Shown here: piece after piece, positions 34,113-45,361 of the stretch
How the letters are laid out: the number at the start of each line of letters is the position of its first letter
Numbering within the stretch: position 1 is the stretch's first letter
Assembly: GCA_030789695.1 (NCBI GenBank)
Contig: CM061142.1
Span: 155,964,714 to 156,028,713 of the forward strand
Direction: 5' to 3'
Length of the DNA: 64,000 nt
DNA from: Scilla litardierei
Taxonomy: Eukaryota; Streptophyta; Magnoliopsida; Asparagales; Asparagaceae
Notes under the pieces: model-generated
Seen by the model: the letters and a program-made list of their open reading frames with translations, nothing else
Databases searched by the model: none
Told to the model about the DNA's origin: nothing
Made by a program: the position numbers and the translations under genes

Positions 34113-34130
34113 CATGGGAGACAACCCATG
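34113..34130 (+). promoter_or_regulatory. Hairpin in post-pol linker of B
   Basis: CATGGG-AGACAA-CCCATG, a perfect 6-bp stem, 47 bases after the ORF stop. Homologous to A 11728-11745 with a changed, still paired stem. Confidence 0.6.
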
Positions 34131-34263
34131 CTCTAAACTTTTATTTCTGCTTTTTAGGACTTTTTCTTAACTTTATTTTATCTATTTTTATAAATAAATC
34201 CAGCCGCAAGAACTTCCGTCGGGGAACTTAGGCAATTTTTGGGTTTTTGCAGAAAACAAGGCC

Positions 34264-34613
34264 CCAACCGATCGGGTGATAACTCACCCGATCGGTTGGG
34301 ATGTATCAGCTAAACAGCAGTATCAGTAACTAAATGAACCGACCGGGTGGAGAAAGAAGAGACCGGGTGAGCAGACCGGGTGACCTGGGGAAACTCTCGG
34401 GAAAATTTCAGAATTCATCAACCGACTGGGTGACAAGATGCGAGACCGGTTGAGGGACCGGGTGAGAAACCATAAACTTTCGGGAAAATGTGTGGAGCGA
34501 TCAACCGATCGGGTGATAACTCACCCGACCGGTTCACCTGTAGCAACTCTTCAGCCAAACTTTTCGACCACGAAGTCAACCGATCGGGTGACAACTCACC
34601 CGACCGGGTCGAC
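34264..34613 (+). repeat. Internal CCGATCGG/ACCGGGTGA palindrome array of B
   Basis: About a dozen motif copies (ACCGATCGGGTGA, TCACCCGATCGGTT, ACCGGGTGA) in both orientations, ending 9 bases before an internal TATA box, the same layout as in the LTR of B. Confidence 0.85.
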
Positions 34614-34622
34614 TTAAATCCC

Positions 34623-34630
34623 TATAAATG
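34623..34630 (+). promoter_or_regulatory. Internal TATA box of B
   Basis: TATAAATG in CCCTATAAATGGCTGCC, followed by a pyrimidine-rich stretch that resembles a plant 5' untranslated region and by an ATG at 35057. Confidence 0.75.
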
Positions 34631-35056
34631 GCTGCCCCCGCCCGTTTGATCCGCCCTCGCCCATTTTCGAAATTCCTATTGAAGTTTTGCCTTCTCCTCT
34701 TGCGCCTGACCTCGTTCTTCCCCTAAATCAACCCCAATCGATCCCCCCCCTCTCCCTATCCATCTCTCCATCGATTTATCTCCATCTTCCTCGATACCAC
34801 CCGCACATAAAACCCTAACTTTCACTCATTCTCCCCCAATTCGAAACTTGCTGAAGAGATTGTCGCGGCTTCACACGTGCTCCTATCGAGTAGCATTGGG
34901 GCGTCTATGAGCAACGATCTTCATCTCATTTGGGTAAACTCGCTCCTTAGCTCAATTTTTTATTTTGCCCCAAATATTCCATTTTGCTCGTTGGTCGTGT
35001 TTGTGTTTATTCATTGTATTTTGCATACACTCACACACACACACGACTCCTGCACA
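34631..35056 (+). other. Presumed leader of the 3' ORF of B
   Basis: C/T-rich, few ATGs. GGGTAAACTC near 34931 could be a donor for a leader intron, but this is weak. Confidence 0.4.
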
Positions 35057-35412
35057 ATGCCTCCCCGCCGTGCTAAGCCCACCAACGTCAGCTCTTCCAA
35101 CCCCAGGCCCACCCGTCGCGCTCGTCGCACACAACCACCCGCTCAATCCACCACCACCAATTCATCTACCACCCCACGCACCACTCCCCCCCTTACGTTG
35201 ACGATCCTGAATACCGGATGTCATTCCAAGACGACGACCAAGCCGACCGATTCACGGCCATGATCCTCCTAGCTGGACAGGGTGGTCGGATAACTCAAGA
35301 GTCCATCGACCGAGACCTGCCCTTTCTTCAAAGCTTCGTTCGCCACATTCGCACTGACCCACCCAGTGTCTCCGAGCTTCACATCCCACCCCCCACCACT
35401 ACTGGTCCCTAG
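35057..35412 (+). pseudogene. Short remnant of the ATHILA-type 3' ORF in B
   Basis: Starts MPPRRAKPTNVSSS, like the ATHILA ORF of A (MPPRTRPRSRR). After about 50 residues a one-base loss in a C run near 35190 separates it from a second frame that reads DDPEYRMSFQDDDQADRF ... TTTGP and ends TAG at 35410-35412. The ATHILA domain proper is absent, so the ORF is an N-terminal remnant joined to a short tail of about 70 residues that I do not recognise. Confidence 0.5.
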
Positions 35413-37218
35413 CACAGGCCCCCATCACCACCCCCTAGTGGGTGGTGCCTCTGCTTGATATTTTCCCATCCCGCTTTTGTCCCCCCTATTTCTAGTGCCC
35501 ATCTGTCTTTGCGGGGCCCTGCTTTATCACTGCTAGGGGAGGACTCATTCACGTGTCGAACCGCTTCCTTTTTTTATTTTTATTTTTATATCCTTTCACT
35601 TTGTTTTTTGACATCCCCCTTGCATATCTCTGCACTTTCACGATCATATCTCATTGCTAGCACTGTCACGTCTAGCTTGGGGGAAGTCTATTTTGCTGTG
35701 TTGTCGTGTTTTATTTTCTTCATGTGTGTGTGCTTGTTTTATTTTTGTGTGTCATGTCATTTTCTTTCTTTCTTTTTCTATTTTTCTGTCGTGTGGTTTG
35801 ATTTTGAATTTTCTTTATTTTCATTTTTTCGTATCTGTGTTTTCATTGTTTTTAATTTCTTTTTGTGTCAGTGCGTATTCCCCCCCATTTTCATTGCCCT
35901 CCCGTACTCACTCTTATTGCATTGAGGGCAATACAAGCTTCAGCTTGGGGGAGTCGCACTTTGTGCGTCATTTGAGTCCTTCTTTCTCATTTTTGTGTTG
36001 TTTTATCGTGTTTTTAATTTTCCTTTTCTCCCTTTTTATCTCATTCTCCTAGAGATGAACCCTATGATGAATTGTCACAAAATCACACACACCTAGCATA
36101 GCATCGATAATCACACTCACTGACCCTAGGATATCGAGTTATCTTGCATTTCACGCATCGTGGGTCCACTTAGCTTTTTTGTGAGTCGTGTGTCGTGACT
36201 AGCATTTGGTGTGCTTCTACCTTGTGATTATGTTTTATATTCATATCCTTGATTGACCCCTAGATTATCATGCTTCGATTTAAATATGCGGTATTTGCTT
36301 CTACTGTCTGCTTCTATATGCATGCTATATTTATATCGTATATTTCAATTCGCATGTGTCGGGATTCCACAAACAAGGACTAGGATAACCCATTTAGCCT
36401 ATGCTCTGATTAGCGAGAAATATCTCCTTTGCCCAAGTGTTTAGAATCCGATTTCATTTTTATTTTACTTGGTGCAAATCCCCTCGTCGTGTACCGTTCT
36501 CCCACTTGGGAGAGTACACATGTAAATATCCCAATATCCAAAAATCCAAAAAAAAGGAGAAAAGAAAAACCCAAAAAGGGAATAGAAAAAAAAATTTGTA
36601 TAACCAAAAATCCAAAAAAATATATACGAATACCCAAAACCCAAAGAAATTCCAGTGTGAATACTTTCCTACTTGCCGAGAATAAAGGGAAGGCGAGAAT
36701 TTGCACCGAGTGTTCTACTCCACATCTTCTCAACCTCCATCGTTTTCGAAAACACTTGGCATAGGGACCTTCTTGCGATTATCTAGTCTATAGTGTGGTG
36801 AATTCTTTGTCCCTAGCTGTGGAGTCCCTGACGCATGATATGTTTCGATTCTTGCTCTATTTTTATGCATGCTTGAGCTATATATTCACCGCTTTATTCG
36901 AATCGAATCGATATTTGGGTCATATCTTGGATTTGTGTATATCGAGCTTTATTGCACATCGTAGATAGGGACACCGTCTGCTAGCACACGACCGCACTCA
37001 CTCGCGCTTCACCGCGTGGGCCCACGGCACTTGCCTGGACTCGTACTCCTTGGTTTAGTGATGTGATTTGACGATTGCTGGCTTGGTGTGTCGTTTTCGA
37101 TTTTGTTGGCCCTGATGGGCGATCTAGGATATAGAGTTCTCTTTTTCTCTCTTTCTCTCTATTTTTCCCCTCCGAGCTCCTACTCTCACTCGTCTTCCTT
37201 GAGGACGATGAAGGGTTC
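35413..37218 (+). other. 3' untranslated region of B
   Basis: AT-rich, no gene. Two extra polypurine-like motifs, AGCTTGGGGGAAG at 35674-35686 and AGCTTGGGGGAG at 35943-35954. A conserved small stem TCGTCTTCCTTGAGGACGA lies at about 37189-37207, before the terminal polypurine tract. Confidence 0.7.
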
Positions 37219-37232
37219 AGCTTGGGGGATTT
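37219..37232 (+). promoter_or_regulatory. Polypurine tract of B
   Basis: AGCTTGGGGGATTT directly before the 3' LTR. Confidence 0.85.
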
Positions 37233-38856
37233 TAACGTGTGTTTATATTTCATATATTTACGCACGTTTTCTTCCGTGTTTTTCCGTGTTTTACCGCCGT
37301 CTTATATTCATTTTCTCGTGTTTTCTTGTTTTCTTTCACTTTTCCGTGTTTTTCGTGTTTTGCCGGAGTTTACTGGCATTTGGGGCATAAAACGATGATA
37401 TCATGTGTCCCCGGAGCAACGGGAGGAGTCACGCGTGATCCAGGGGGTCAAACGACGAAGATTCCATCTTTCAGCCCCTCACCCAGTCAGTTGGTCATCT
37501 CCAACCGATCAGGTGATGCACGCGTGCACCACCCGGGCGCAGCTTAGAGCTCACGAGAAGTCACCCGGTCGGTTCAGTGACCGGGTCAAAAGCTCAAAGT
37601 CTCTGGAAATTCGGAGCTGATTGCCAACCGATCGGGTGACCTTCACCCGATCGGTTCACCTGTAGCTGAATTCCAACAGCCAAGATCCAATGATCCAACC
37701 GGTCTCCTCACCCGGTCGGCACCAAGATCCAACCGGTCGACACCAAGATCCAACCGACCGCACCCAAGCTCCAACCGACCGGTTCATCCTGACCGGGTGA
37801 AACCCCGCATTGCACTGTAATTTTGTGAAGCGGTTCACCCAATCGGTTGACTTGTCAACTGATCGGGTGATGTCGTTTTCTATAAATAGAAATCTAGGTT
37901 TCCCAGATTCGGGATGTGGGTTATTTTTGCTGTTTTCTTCATTTTGTGACGGCTGTAATTTTCCAGTTTTTGTAAGTTTTCGGATCTTTGTAAAACGTTA
38001 GTATTATCTTAATTGCTTTACTACCATCGTATTTCTATTGTCTGATCATGATTTTTACGGTTCATTTTCGTTTAGATCTCTTTTTACTAAATATGTGTGA
38101 GTAGTTCCCAAATCTGGGATTTTGGCGGAAACCCCTTCATGGGCTCTTCCCGATGCGTCCATAGGGTTAGGAAATCGATAGGGATTAGGAATCTAACGGT
38201 TACACGGGGTGTTTTATTGTCATCGGTGGGAAAAAGACCGCCTTTGACCGTCGGTCCAAGGGGGAATAAACTTGGCGGTTGACTCCCTAGCCATAGCTCG
38301 TGCCCTTAGCGTAGACGTCGAATCCTAGCGCGCGGGAGCGGCAGGATGAGACGTTGGGAGTTATCGTTGTGAACTTAGTGCTCCCGGAGTTGATCACTGT
38401 TAATGGACACGGGATTGCCCACTGATCGAACCCGGGAAGTCCGGCGTATCATCCTGGGCACCGACCGGAATATCGGGCCCATGGGATGCCGGTACCACTT
38501 TCAGAGGCAACGTCTCACCTTTAGACCCTAATTCCGATCGCTATCCTACCTGTAGGCCGTATCGCCGAGAGTCGCTCGTTGGGGTGGAAACCAAAGTCCC
38601 GGGTTTTTCCCTTCATATTGTCTATACCTTGCATTCCTTTACCGTGACAACCCATCATTCGATCTGGGCTAGCGCGCCCATGGGGTGATTTTGATCCTCT
38701 TTGACATAAGCACATCCTCGCCTCCCTGAGTTCGACCCCCAAGCCACACTACGACACCGTGCGCTTGCGGTTACAAATATTTAAATTCACACGCCCCCAT
38801 TCGCATCATTGAGTAACATCCGGTGTGGATTAGACGCGCCCGACGGGGGCCGGTCA
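37233..38856 (+). mobile_element. 3' LTR of B (1624 bp)
   Basis: Same length as the 5' LTR; first bases TAACGTGTG (the TG end mutated to TA). It has the palindrome array at 37479-37871, TATA box at 37881-37888 and the hairpins from 38316. Confidence 0.93.
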
Positions 38857-38861
38857 GAGCA
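38857..38861. repeat. Target-site duplication right of B
   Basis: GAGCA, partner of 29490-29494. Confidence 0.95.
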
Positions 38862-39816
38862 CGAGCCAGCCTAGTCGACTCACATGACATCACGAATTCA
38901 CGATTCCGCCTTCGAGGCGCACGATTTTCACATGTCTCAACTTGTTAAACATTTCAAGACTTGCAGAAATTTAATGTTATCGATATTAATTTGTTATTAC
39001 AACATTTCCAATACGCAAAAGTGGGTTGAATAACATTTACAACAATTTTAACATAACGTTGAACATGAGATATACCGAACAAGCTACAGAAACAATTTTT
39101 CTTCATTATTGTTTAAAATTAAAGTATATCGTGTGATATACCGTTGGATCATAAATTTCGTCCAGATTATCATGGCATCGTTTTCATGCGTCATTTCACG
39201 TGTGGTTTTCAAGTTATACAGCAATAAGTAAAAGTGACACAAAAACTATTAGACTTCAAAAATTCATGTCAATTTGCATACTTGCATGTTATTGGCGTTC
39301 TTGGTGTCGTCGGAAACGTTTCAACGGGTACTATGCTACGGTGATGACGGTTCGCTGGTTTGACAAGACGTAAAATCAGATTAAGAATTTTTCGATCATA
39401 ACAGATTTATAAAGAGCTTATACGACGTCTAATCATAGTTTTTATTAAGTCTTCTAATTTACGGTGTGGGTTATAAGTTGTTTAAGGGTAGATCTACTAA
39501 CCGAAAGTGCAGTGAAGGATCGGAATGCAGCGATGGATAGCGACGATGCGTACTGCTCCAAAACAGCGACGTTGAGCATCAGGAGTGGAGGAAGAGGCCG
39601 CTCGGGTTGAGGATGATGATCGATGTGGCTACGTGCAGGTCCATGTAGCTGTCAGATCTCTGGACGCGGGTCGAAGGAGCTCCTGGGCACGCGTCGGATC
39701 TGGGCGTGGTGTTTGCATGCGTGGAGGGGCAGTAGCTCGCGGCCTCGATGCGTGTTGGTGTTTCTGGGTGTGGGGATGAGCGATAGGGCGAGGGGAGATT
39801 GTGCGGGGGATGATGG
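38862..39816 (-). mobile_element. Element E, left LTR, part 2
   Basis: Continues the left LTR of E after B; matches about 45920-46873 of the right LTR. No gene; small ORFs are not kept between the two LTRs. Confidence 0.8.
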
Positions 39817-40122
39817 TGATCACTCCATATTTTATACCTTTTTTCTGCATGTTTACATGCCGTTTTGATCGCCCATATCGCGTTTTTCATTATTATTCGA
39901 CAATATTGCGATGCTTTTCACTATTTCTTGTTTTTGTCGTATTTCAGGAAATATGGATCGATTTGGAGCCAATTTGAGATCAAGGGATTTACAAGCGCTT
40001 AGGAGTGATACCCACGGCTCATTTAAGGGCTTATCAGCGATGGAGGATGAGCGGAAGAAGAAGGAAATCAATAGGAGCGATGAGGAGGCAAAAAGAAGAA
40101 GAAACATGCATTTCAGCACATT

Positions 40123-40487
40123 ACTCGACCGAGTATAACAGCCACTCGGCCGAACAAGAAGTCCCACTCGGCCGACAAGAACGGATACTCACACGGAGTT
40201 TTCAGCGTATACTCAGCCAAACGAAGAAAGCCAACTCGGCCGAGTGAGAAAGCTCACTCGCCCGAGTGGTACAGGGAAATTGTCCAGAGAAAGGCCAGAG
40301 ATACTGGAATTTTCAGAGATCCTGATGAAGCCCCACTCGGCCGAACGATATAGCTACTCGACCGAATGAATAAGTCTACTCAGCCGAGCCATCCCCTGAA
40401 GACAGACCCTGAAACATCCGAAGTTACAGTTTTTTTTACAGGGTTTGTCACTCGGCCGAGTGACAAGGGTCACTCGGCCGAGTGACC
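40123..40487 (+). repeat. CTCGGCCGAG palindrome array in U3 of C
   Basis: About ten full or degenerate CACTCGGCCGAGTG sites upstream of the TATA-like box. Confidence 0.8.
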
Positions 40488-40568
40488 CGCTTCGCCTGCT
40501 GCTAGGGTTGCGATTTCTGGGCTGCGCAGGGGCAGTTTGGTCACGATTTTCTGGACGATTTTAGAGGG

Positions 40569-40576
40569 TATTTAAA
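40569..40576 (+). promoter_or_regulatory. TATA-like box of C
   Basis: TATTTAAA in GGGTATTTAAACCC, as in LTR A. Confidence 0.6.
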
Positions 40577-40944
40577 CCCAATTTTTGCCCTAGTTTGGAG
40601 AGCTTTTTGAACAATTAATTTTTAGATTTCCTTTTAGGATTTTGAAGGCTACTCTTTGTGAAATCTCAGCTGGAGATCGTCGGCGATTACATTGGTTTGT
40701 CTATTTCTATTAAAAACTTGATTTTTATGCATTATTTCTCTTTTGCAATGAAATGTGCCGAGATTATTGTTGATTTTTCTGAGATTTGCATGATGTCTAG
40801 TGAGAAGTGCCGTCGTCCTAGGGCGTAGGGATGAACCCTTTGGACCCTATTTCTAAATTGTGATGAATTTGTAGAATTGTTGCTAGAATTGATTAAGGTT
40901 AGGTTGTGATCAATAGATTACGGATAGCTAGGAATTTCATATCG

Positions 40945-41280
40945 ATTGGGATTTGCAAGAGATTGGATCCCAATTAATAGGAAGTCCTAGATATTCGATT
41001 TAGATTGACAATTGGATTTCTCTAGATTTGGTTTGCAAGAGATTGGACCAAAGTTAGGATTTTTAATTGTGTTTCTATACTAATATCCGTTTGCAAGAGA
41101 TTGGACGGATAGGAACTACCATAACCTATGTTGTAGCTCGAGTTTGCACGAGAGTGTGCTCGAGATACAGTTGAACAATGATGTCGTTCTTCACGCTAGC
41201 GGCTTAGGCTAGGGTTTGCACGAGAGTGGGCTCTATCCTAGGTTTGCTATAGACCGGCAATAGCGCGAGAGCGTGAGCTA
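40945..41280 (+). promoter_or_regulatory. GNRA hairpin array in C leader
   Basis: Six hairpins. Outer stems: ATTGGGA/TCCCAAT (40945-40974), TTTGG/CCAAA (41027-41052), TATCCG/CGGATA (41084-41111), CTCGAG/CTCGAG (41137-41164), an imperfect one at 41207-41242, and TAG/CTA (41261-41280). Inner stems: CAA/TTG three times, CAC/GTG twice, CGC/GCG once, always closed by GAGA. The third outer stem is the partner of TACCCG/CGGGTA in A, so one base pair has changed on both sides. Confidence 0.8.
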
Positions 41281-41603
41281 GGTTCTACATTAAGTTGCGA
41301 CTAGTTCACCTATATTCAAGCTTAGCAACAATGAAACTTATGAATCACAAGGATGAGAGACGGTCCGTAGTGGGGATTCCCTATCCCTAGACGTTTTATT
41401 ATATTGATATTTCTCTTGATACTTGAACGATTGTGACTGTTATACCCAGAAATATTCTTGATTCTCTTGATAGCTAGGTGATCGGAAAAAATACACAGTC
41501 ATTTGTCCTCCCTGAGTTCGATACCCGCTCGCTGCTACACCGTGTGCTTGCGGTAAAACTACAAGTCGTTTTTCGGGTGTACACTCAGACGCGATCAAGT
41601 TTT

Positions 41604-41620
41604 TGGCGCCGTTGCTGGGG
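41604..41620 (+). promoter_or_regulatory. PBS of C (tRNA-Asp)
   Basis: TGGCGCCGTTGCTGGGG, one mismatch to the tRNA-Asp complement. Confidence 0.85.
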
Positions 41621-41683
41621 ATTCATCTCCGTGTAAATTGTGCCATACTTGGTTGTTCTAGGAGTTACATTTTGGATAGATCA

Positions 41684-42199
41684 GCTGGGCGAGAGATGGG
41701 GTGTGGGCAATGCGTGGAGGTGGGTTAAGCGTGAGCTGGGCGTGGGGGAGTTGCTGTCGCCGGTAGTTTGGGCAGAGGGTGACAGTCCAAGGCGAAGGGG
41801 AGATGAGGAAGGGGTGGCGGCGTTTTGGAGCTCGGAGGGGGAGATGAGGATTAATTGAGTTTTAATGGGTAAATTAATATAGGTTTAAAGGGGTTTTTAA
41901 TAGGAAAGTTTTCATTTGGCAATTAAAAGTTTAAAAAGATTTTGAAAGTTGAATTTGAATTTAAAATTTGAAATTTGAGTTTTGAAAAGTTAAACTAATT
42001 ATATAGAGATATTTGAAAATACCTATTAAAGGATTTATCTAAGTTAGTTTAAAATAATGATGATAATAACAATATGTATAAGCTTGAAGTGGAAACGGGT
42101 ACGGGGAAACAGGGACATATACGCCTAACTACGAATACGAAGAAGAAAAAGCACACTTAAGAATACGGATAAAACGCATCGTGAAAACTGGTCGTTACA
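41684..42199 (-). mobile_element. Element E, left LTR, part 3
   Basis: End of the left LTR of E; the right end GGTCGTTACA is TGTAACGACC on the minus strand, the U3 start. It matches about 46871-48014 with a deletion of several hundred bases (roughly 47000-47640 of the right LTR, TATA box included, is not represented). Confidence 0.8.
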
Positions 42200-45054
42200 T
42201 CCTACCCACCTTAAAAATGATTCCGTACTCGGAATCATATCGGCTAAGGTACCGGGAAAACATAAGGGCAATGCTCGCACCTCCTCTTCTAACGCATACA
42301 CCATAATAGCCATCATGTCATATCCAAATAGTATTTCTAATACCAACATTAACCCCAATAGTATCACCACTGATAACACTAATCAACGTCCATGCTAATA
42401 GTAGTGACAATACGCATACACAATCTATAATGATATAGTACCACACGTCACATTAAACATACCACTAATAAAAATAAAATCATTCTTTGTCAATTAACAC
42501 TCCAATCATACAATCACTTTTACATACCACATAATACCATATACACATTATAATACATATCACTACGCGTGTATACATGCACGTATTAACTTACACCATA
42601 CATAGATTTATATACGCCTTACTCATAGCACTAGGGTCATCGTAACCTACCCACCTTAGGATCAAGTCCCTCCTCAAACTTCCTTAAATTGGCCGACCTA
42701 GGGGTAAGCGGACTTAGACACTAAGGTCATCTATCCCAGTCATACATACATTATAATGAAACGATATACATCCATATGCGTATACCTACTTATATATCAC
42801 ACATTTTCAAATACTTATACATACGTTCACTTTACATACATATACACACTTATACTACTACACGCCTATCTCGTATCCATATAGGACAGATATATACACA
42901 CGCCAGTATACACAACAAAAATTTACATAGGGCTAGTATACTATTACATACATCTATATATACGTAGTCACAAACATACGACTAGGCATACTTCCTGGTA
43001 TACACATGCTCATACATTATCCCGTATGGGTAATACGATATTATAATTCTACTATACATAAAACACACTTATTCATCCAATATATATACCTATAACTAAC
43101 CACATACATATATACACACGAGCACACGCCTGACATGCTAACATATAGATCACATAATAAATCTGCACACATCACTATATGTACACCTATTATCATTACA
43201 CCTAACATGCATATCACTGTACTAGCATACAATTATAGTCAATAACAAGTACGACTAAGGTATATATATACTCCTAGTAACTAGCCAAAACTAAATCAAT
43301 CACGCTCAGGTATTCCTATAGTGATATAGCTAATCGCTCGCCTAAGTATAAATATAACACTTACTACTCTATACTCGACTATATACATATATGTCACATA
43401 TTACCATACACGTACATACGACATGATAGATAATCACACTATACTAATATACTCAGGGTAAGCACACTCATACATGGGTGGCATATAGAGATTCGCACAC
43501 ACGGGTCTACACTCACTGTCTATATACATGCACCTCAACAACACCACAATCAATGCTAATGGTCCCAATATACTTATACTAAAGCTGACATAAGTAAAGA
43601 TAAACACTAATGTGATAACTAAGCAATAGTGTAGGATTCAGAGTTGAATGAGGCAGCGAGTTAATGTTGTGATGAACAGTTTCGAATGTGGCATGGAAAG
43701 AGATTAGCTTGGTGGTGGTGACCTAAAATATTTATGAATAATTAAATAATTAAGAAGATACGGATATGTGTGAAAAATGATAACATCGTTACAATTACAT
43801 AAAATAGAGAGCATACGGTAGGAGTTAAAACGTAAAATGTGATCAGTCAAATAATATGTGAATAGTAATATGGACATAGTGATGTAGTGCTTGTTTGGTA
43901 AATTGAAATAGGGTTGTAAAAGGATTTTTTTTAATAAAAAAAATACGAAGACAACGATTATAAGACTGACACGCAAGATTTTGAAATTTTATTTAACCCA
44001 GGGAAGTATTTTAAAAGTATGTACGAATGACTGTTTTGAAATATGTTAGTAAGAAAAAGAGATGATATTTTGAACTAGCAAAATAGAAATAAAGTTTTTT
44101 TAAGAAGTTCATTACATGAGGCAAATAGAGTAGATATACGAGGATATGTGAAATAGAAGTGCGGAAGATGTAAGTTAGAAAATCGTTATAAGAGAATAAC
44201 TAAAGATCGCGTCAGAAGAGTTTCATAATCAAGATTGGGTTTAAGTCGACTGAAGTGTAGAAATTCTAAGTAAGATTTTTCGAAAGAATTTTAAACTTAG
44301 CAAATAATTCAATAAATGAAATATCGAAAATATTTTTTTAGAAGACCCCGGATTTGCAATGTGGAGGTTCAAGATTAAAGATGGCGGATCTGAAGAGTTT
44401 ACGTGAATCAGGGATAAGGAATAGGTTCGACGATTGAAACGTAAGGACGACTAAGAAATAACTCAGTGAATACTCTACGATGGCTTTCTACGATCATTAA
44501 CATGGAAGTGTAATAATTAGGAATTAGTAAAATCAGGGGGGAAATAATCATTGGGTCGACCAAGGTTTAGCACTAAGGTTCATCAACGAACAGACTGCGA
44601 TAGGGAAGCCGAGGTGAGGGCTCGTTGATGGTCGAGATCGAGATCTTATCTATAAATCTGGAATATCTAACGCTTCGAAGTCTACTCCTTGCAGGCGTCT
44701 CGGGTTCGACTTGCATGGCGATGATCGCTATGTTCGGTTGGGCCCTAGATTCGATAAATTTAAGCGAATGACAATCGAAACTCAAAAGTCTAATATGGTC
44801 AGAGCTGGATGATCAATCGCTAGGGTGACTCCCAAGAAGATAATACTAAGTCGTGGCAAGGGTGTCTAACTAACGAGCTCGAGCGTCTAACTAACTCTTC
44901 CGATTATCCTGGCATTGGGTTTCCTATCGTGCTGAGACAAGGTATTCGAGTAATTTTGTGTACGAACTAATTCTGGATGTTTTGGCTAATGAAAAGTGTT
45001 CTCATTGTTCTGAATTTTGTAGTTGCAGGACCTACATTGGCCACCACTAAAACC
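42200..45054 (-). mobile_element. Non-coding interior of E (2855 bp)
   Basis: Bounded by a polypurine tract on the minus strand next to the left LTR (AAGGTGGGTAGGA, 42200-42215) and by a conserved post-LTR sequence next to the right LTR (GGTTTTAGTGGTGGCC on the minus strand). No gag or pol motif in any frame. 42420-43560 is low-complexity TA/CA-rich sequence with many TACATA-like words; 43700-44560 is AT-rich; 44573-44785 holds a 70-codon ORF without recognisable similarity. E fits a large retrotransposon derivative that needs proteins from another element, or a very decayed copy. Confidence 0.65.
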
Positions 45055-45361
45055 TGTAACGTCCCGCTTCCCAAAAGACACTGGAAGCGAGAACGTTACA
45101 CGGTCCGCTTGAACTGGAGCGGTGAAGCTCGAGTTCAATAAGCGTCTGTGATAAAACCACAGAGCAGGTCCTTGCATTTGCGTATCAGAACAACCAAAAA
45201 ACATTTCAAAAGGTAAAAGCCACATCCAGAGATATATTGTTCATACACGAAATTAAACAACAAGCCACCGCTGGGCTAAAGTAGCAACAAGGAAGTAACG
45301 TACACAAGCAATAACAACAAAGTCTGAAAGTAAACTAAAAGGCAGCAACGGTATGAGTCTA

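Larger units (their letters stand above)
29495..38856 (+). mobile_element. Athila-type element B (gag-protease only)
   Basis: 9362 bp with two 1624-bp LTRs, exact GAGCA target duplication, tRNA-Asp PBS and AGCTTGGGGGA polypurine tract. It encodes degraded gag, a long protease ORF, then directly the post-pol linker, an internal promoter-like region and a short 3' ORF. RT, RNase H and integrase are absent. It is non-autonomous and inserted in the left LTR of E. Confidence 0.92.
39817..41683 (+). mobile_element. Element C: Athila-type LTR with PBS and almost no interior
   Basis: LTR 39817-41597 (1781 bp, TGATCACTCC...GCGATCA) followed by a tRNA-Asp PBS and about 60 bases of leader ending in ATCA, after which the LTR of E resumes. 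Flanks GATGG (39812-39816) and GCTGG (41684-41688) look like a target duplication with one mismatch. So nearly the whole interior and 3' LTR were deleted. Related to A at moderate identity. Confidence 0.8.

Noticed and set aside
36410..36764. ORFs on both strands in the 3' region of B
   Set aside because: Low-complexity A-rich stretch (CCAAAAA repeats); no similarity to F or A.
42125..42379. 84-codon minus ORF at the E polypurine tract
   Set aside because: Crosses the LTR/PPT boundary and resembles no pol end.
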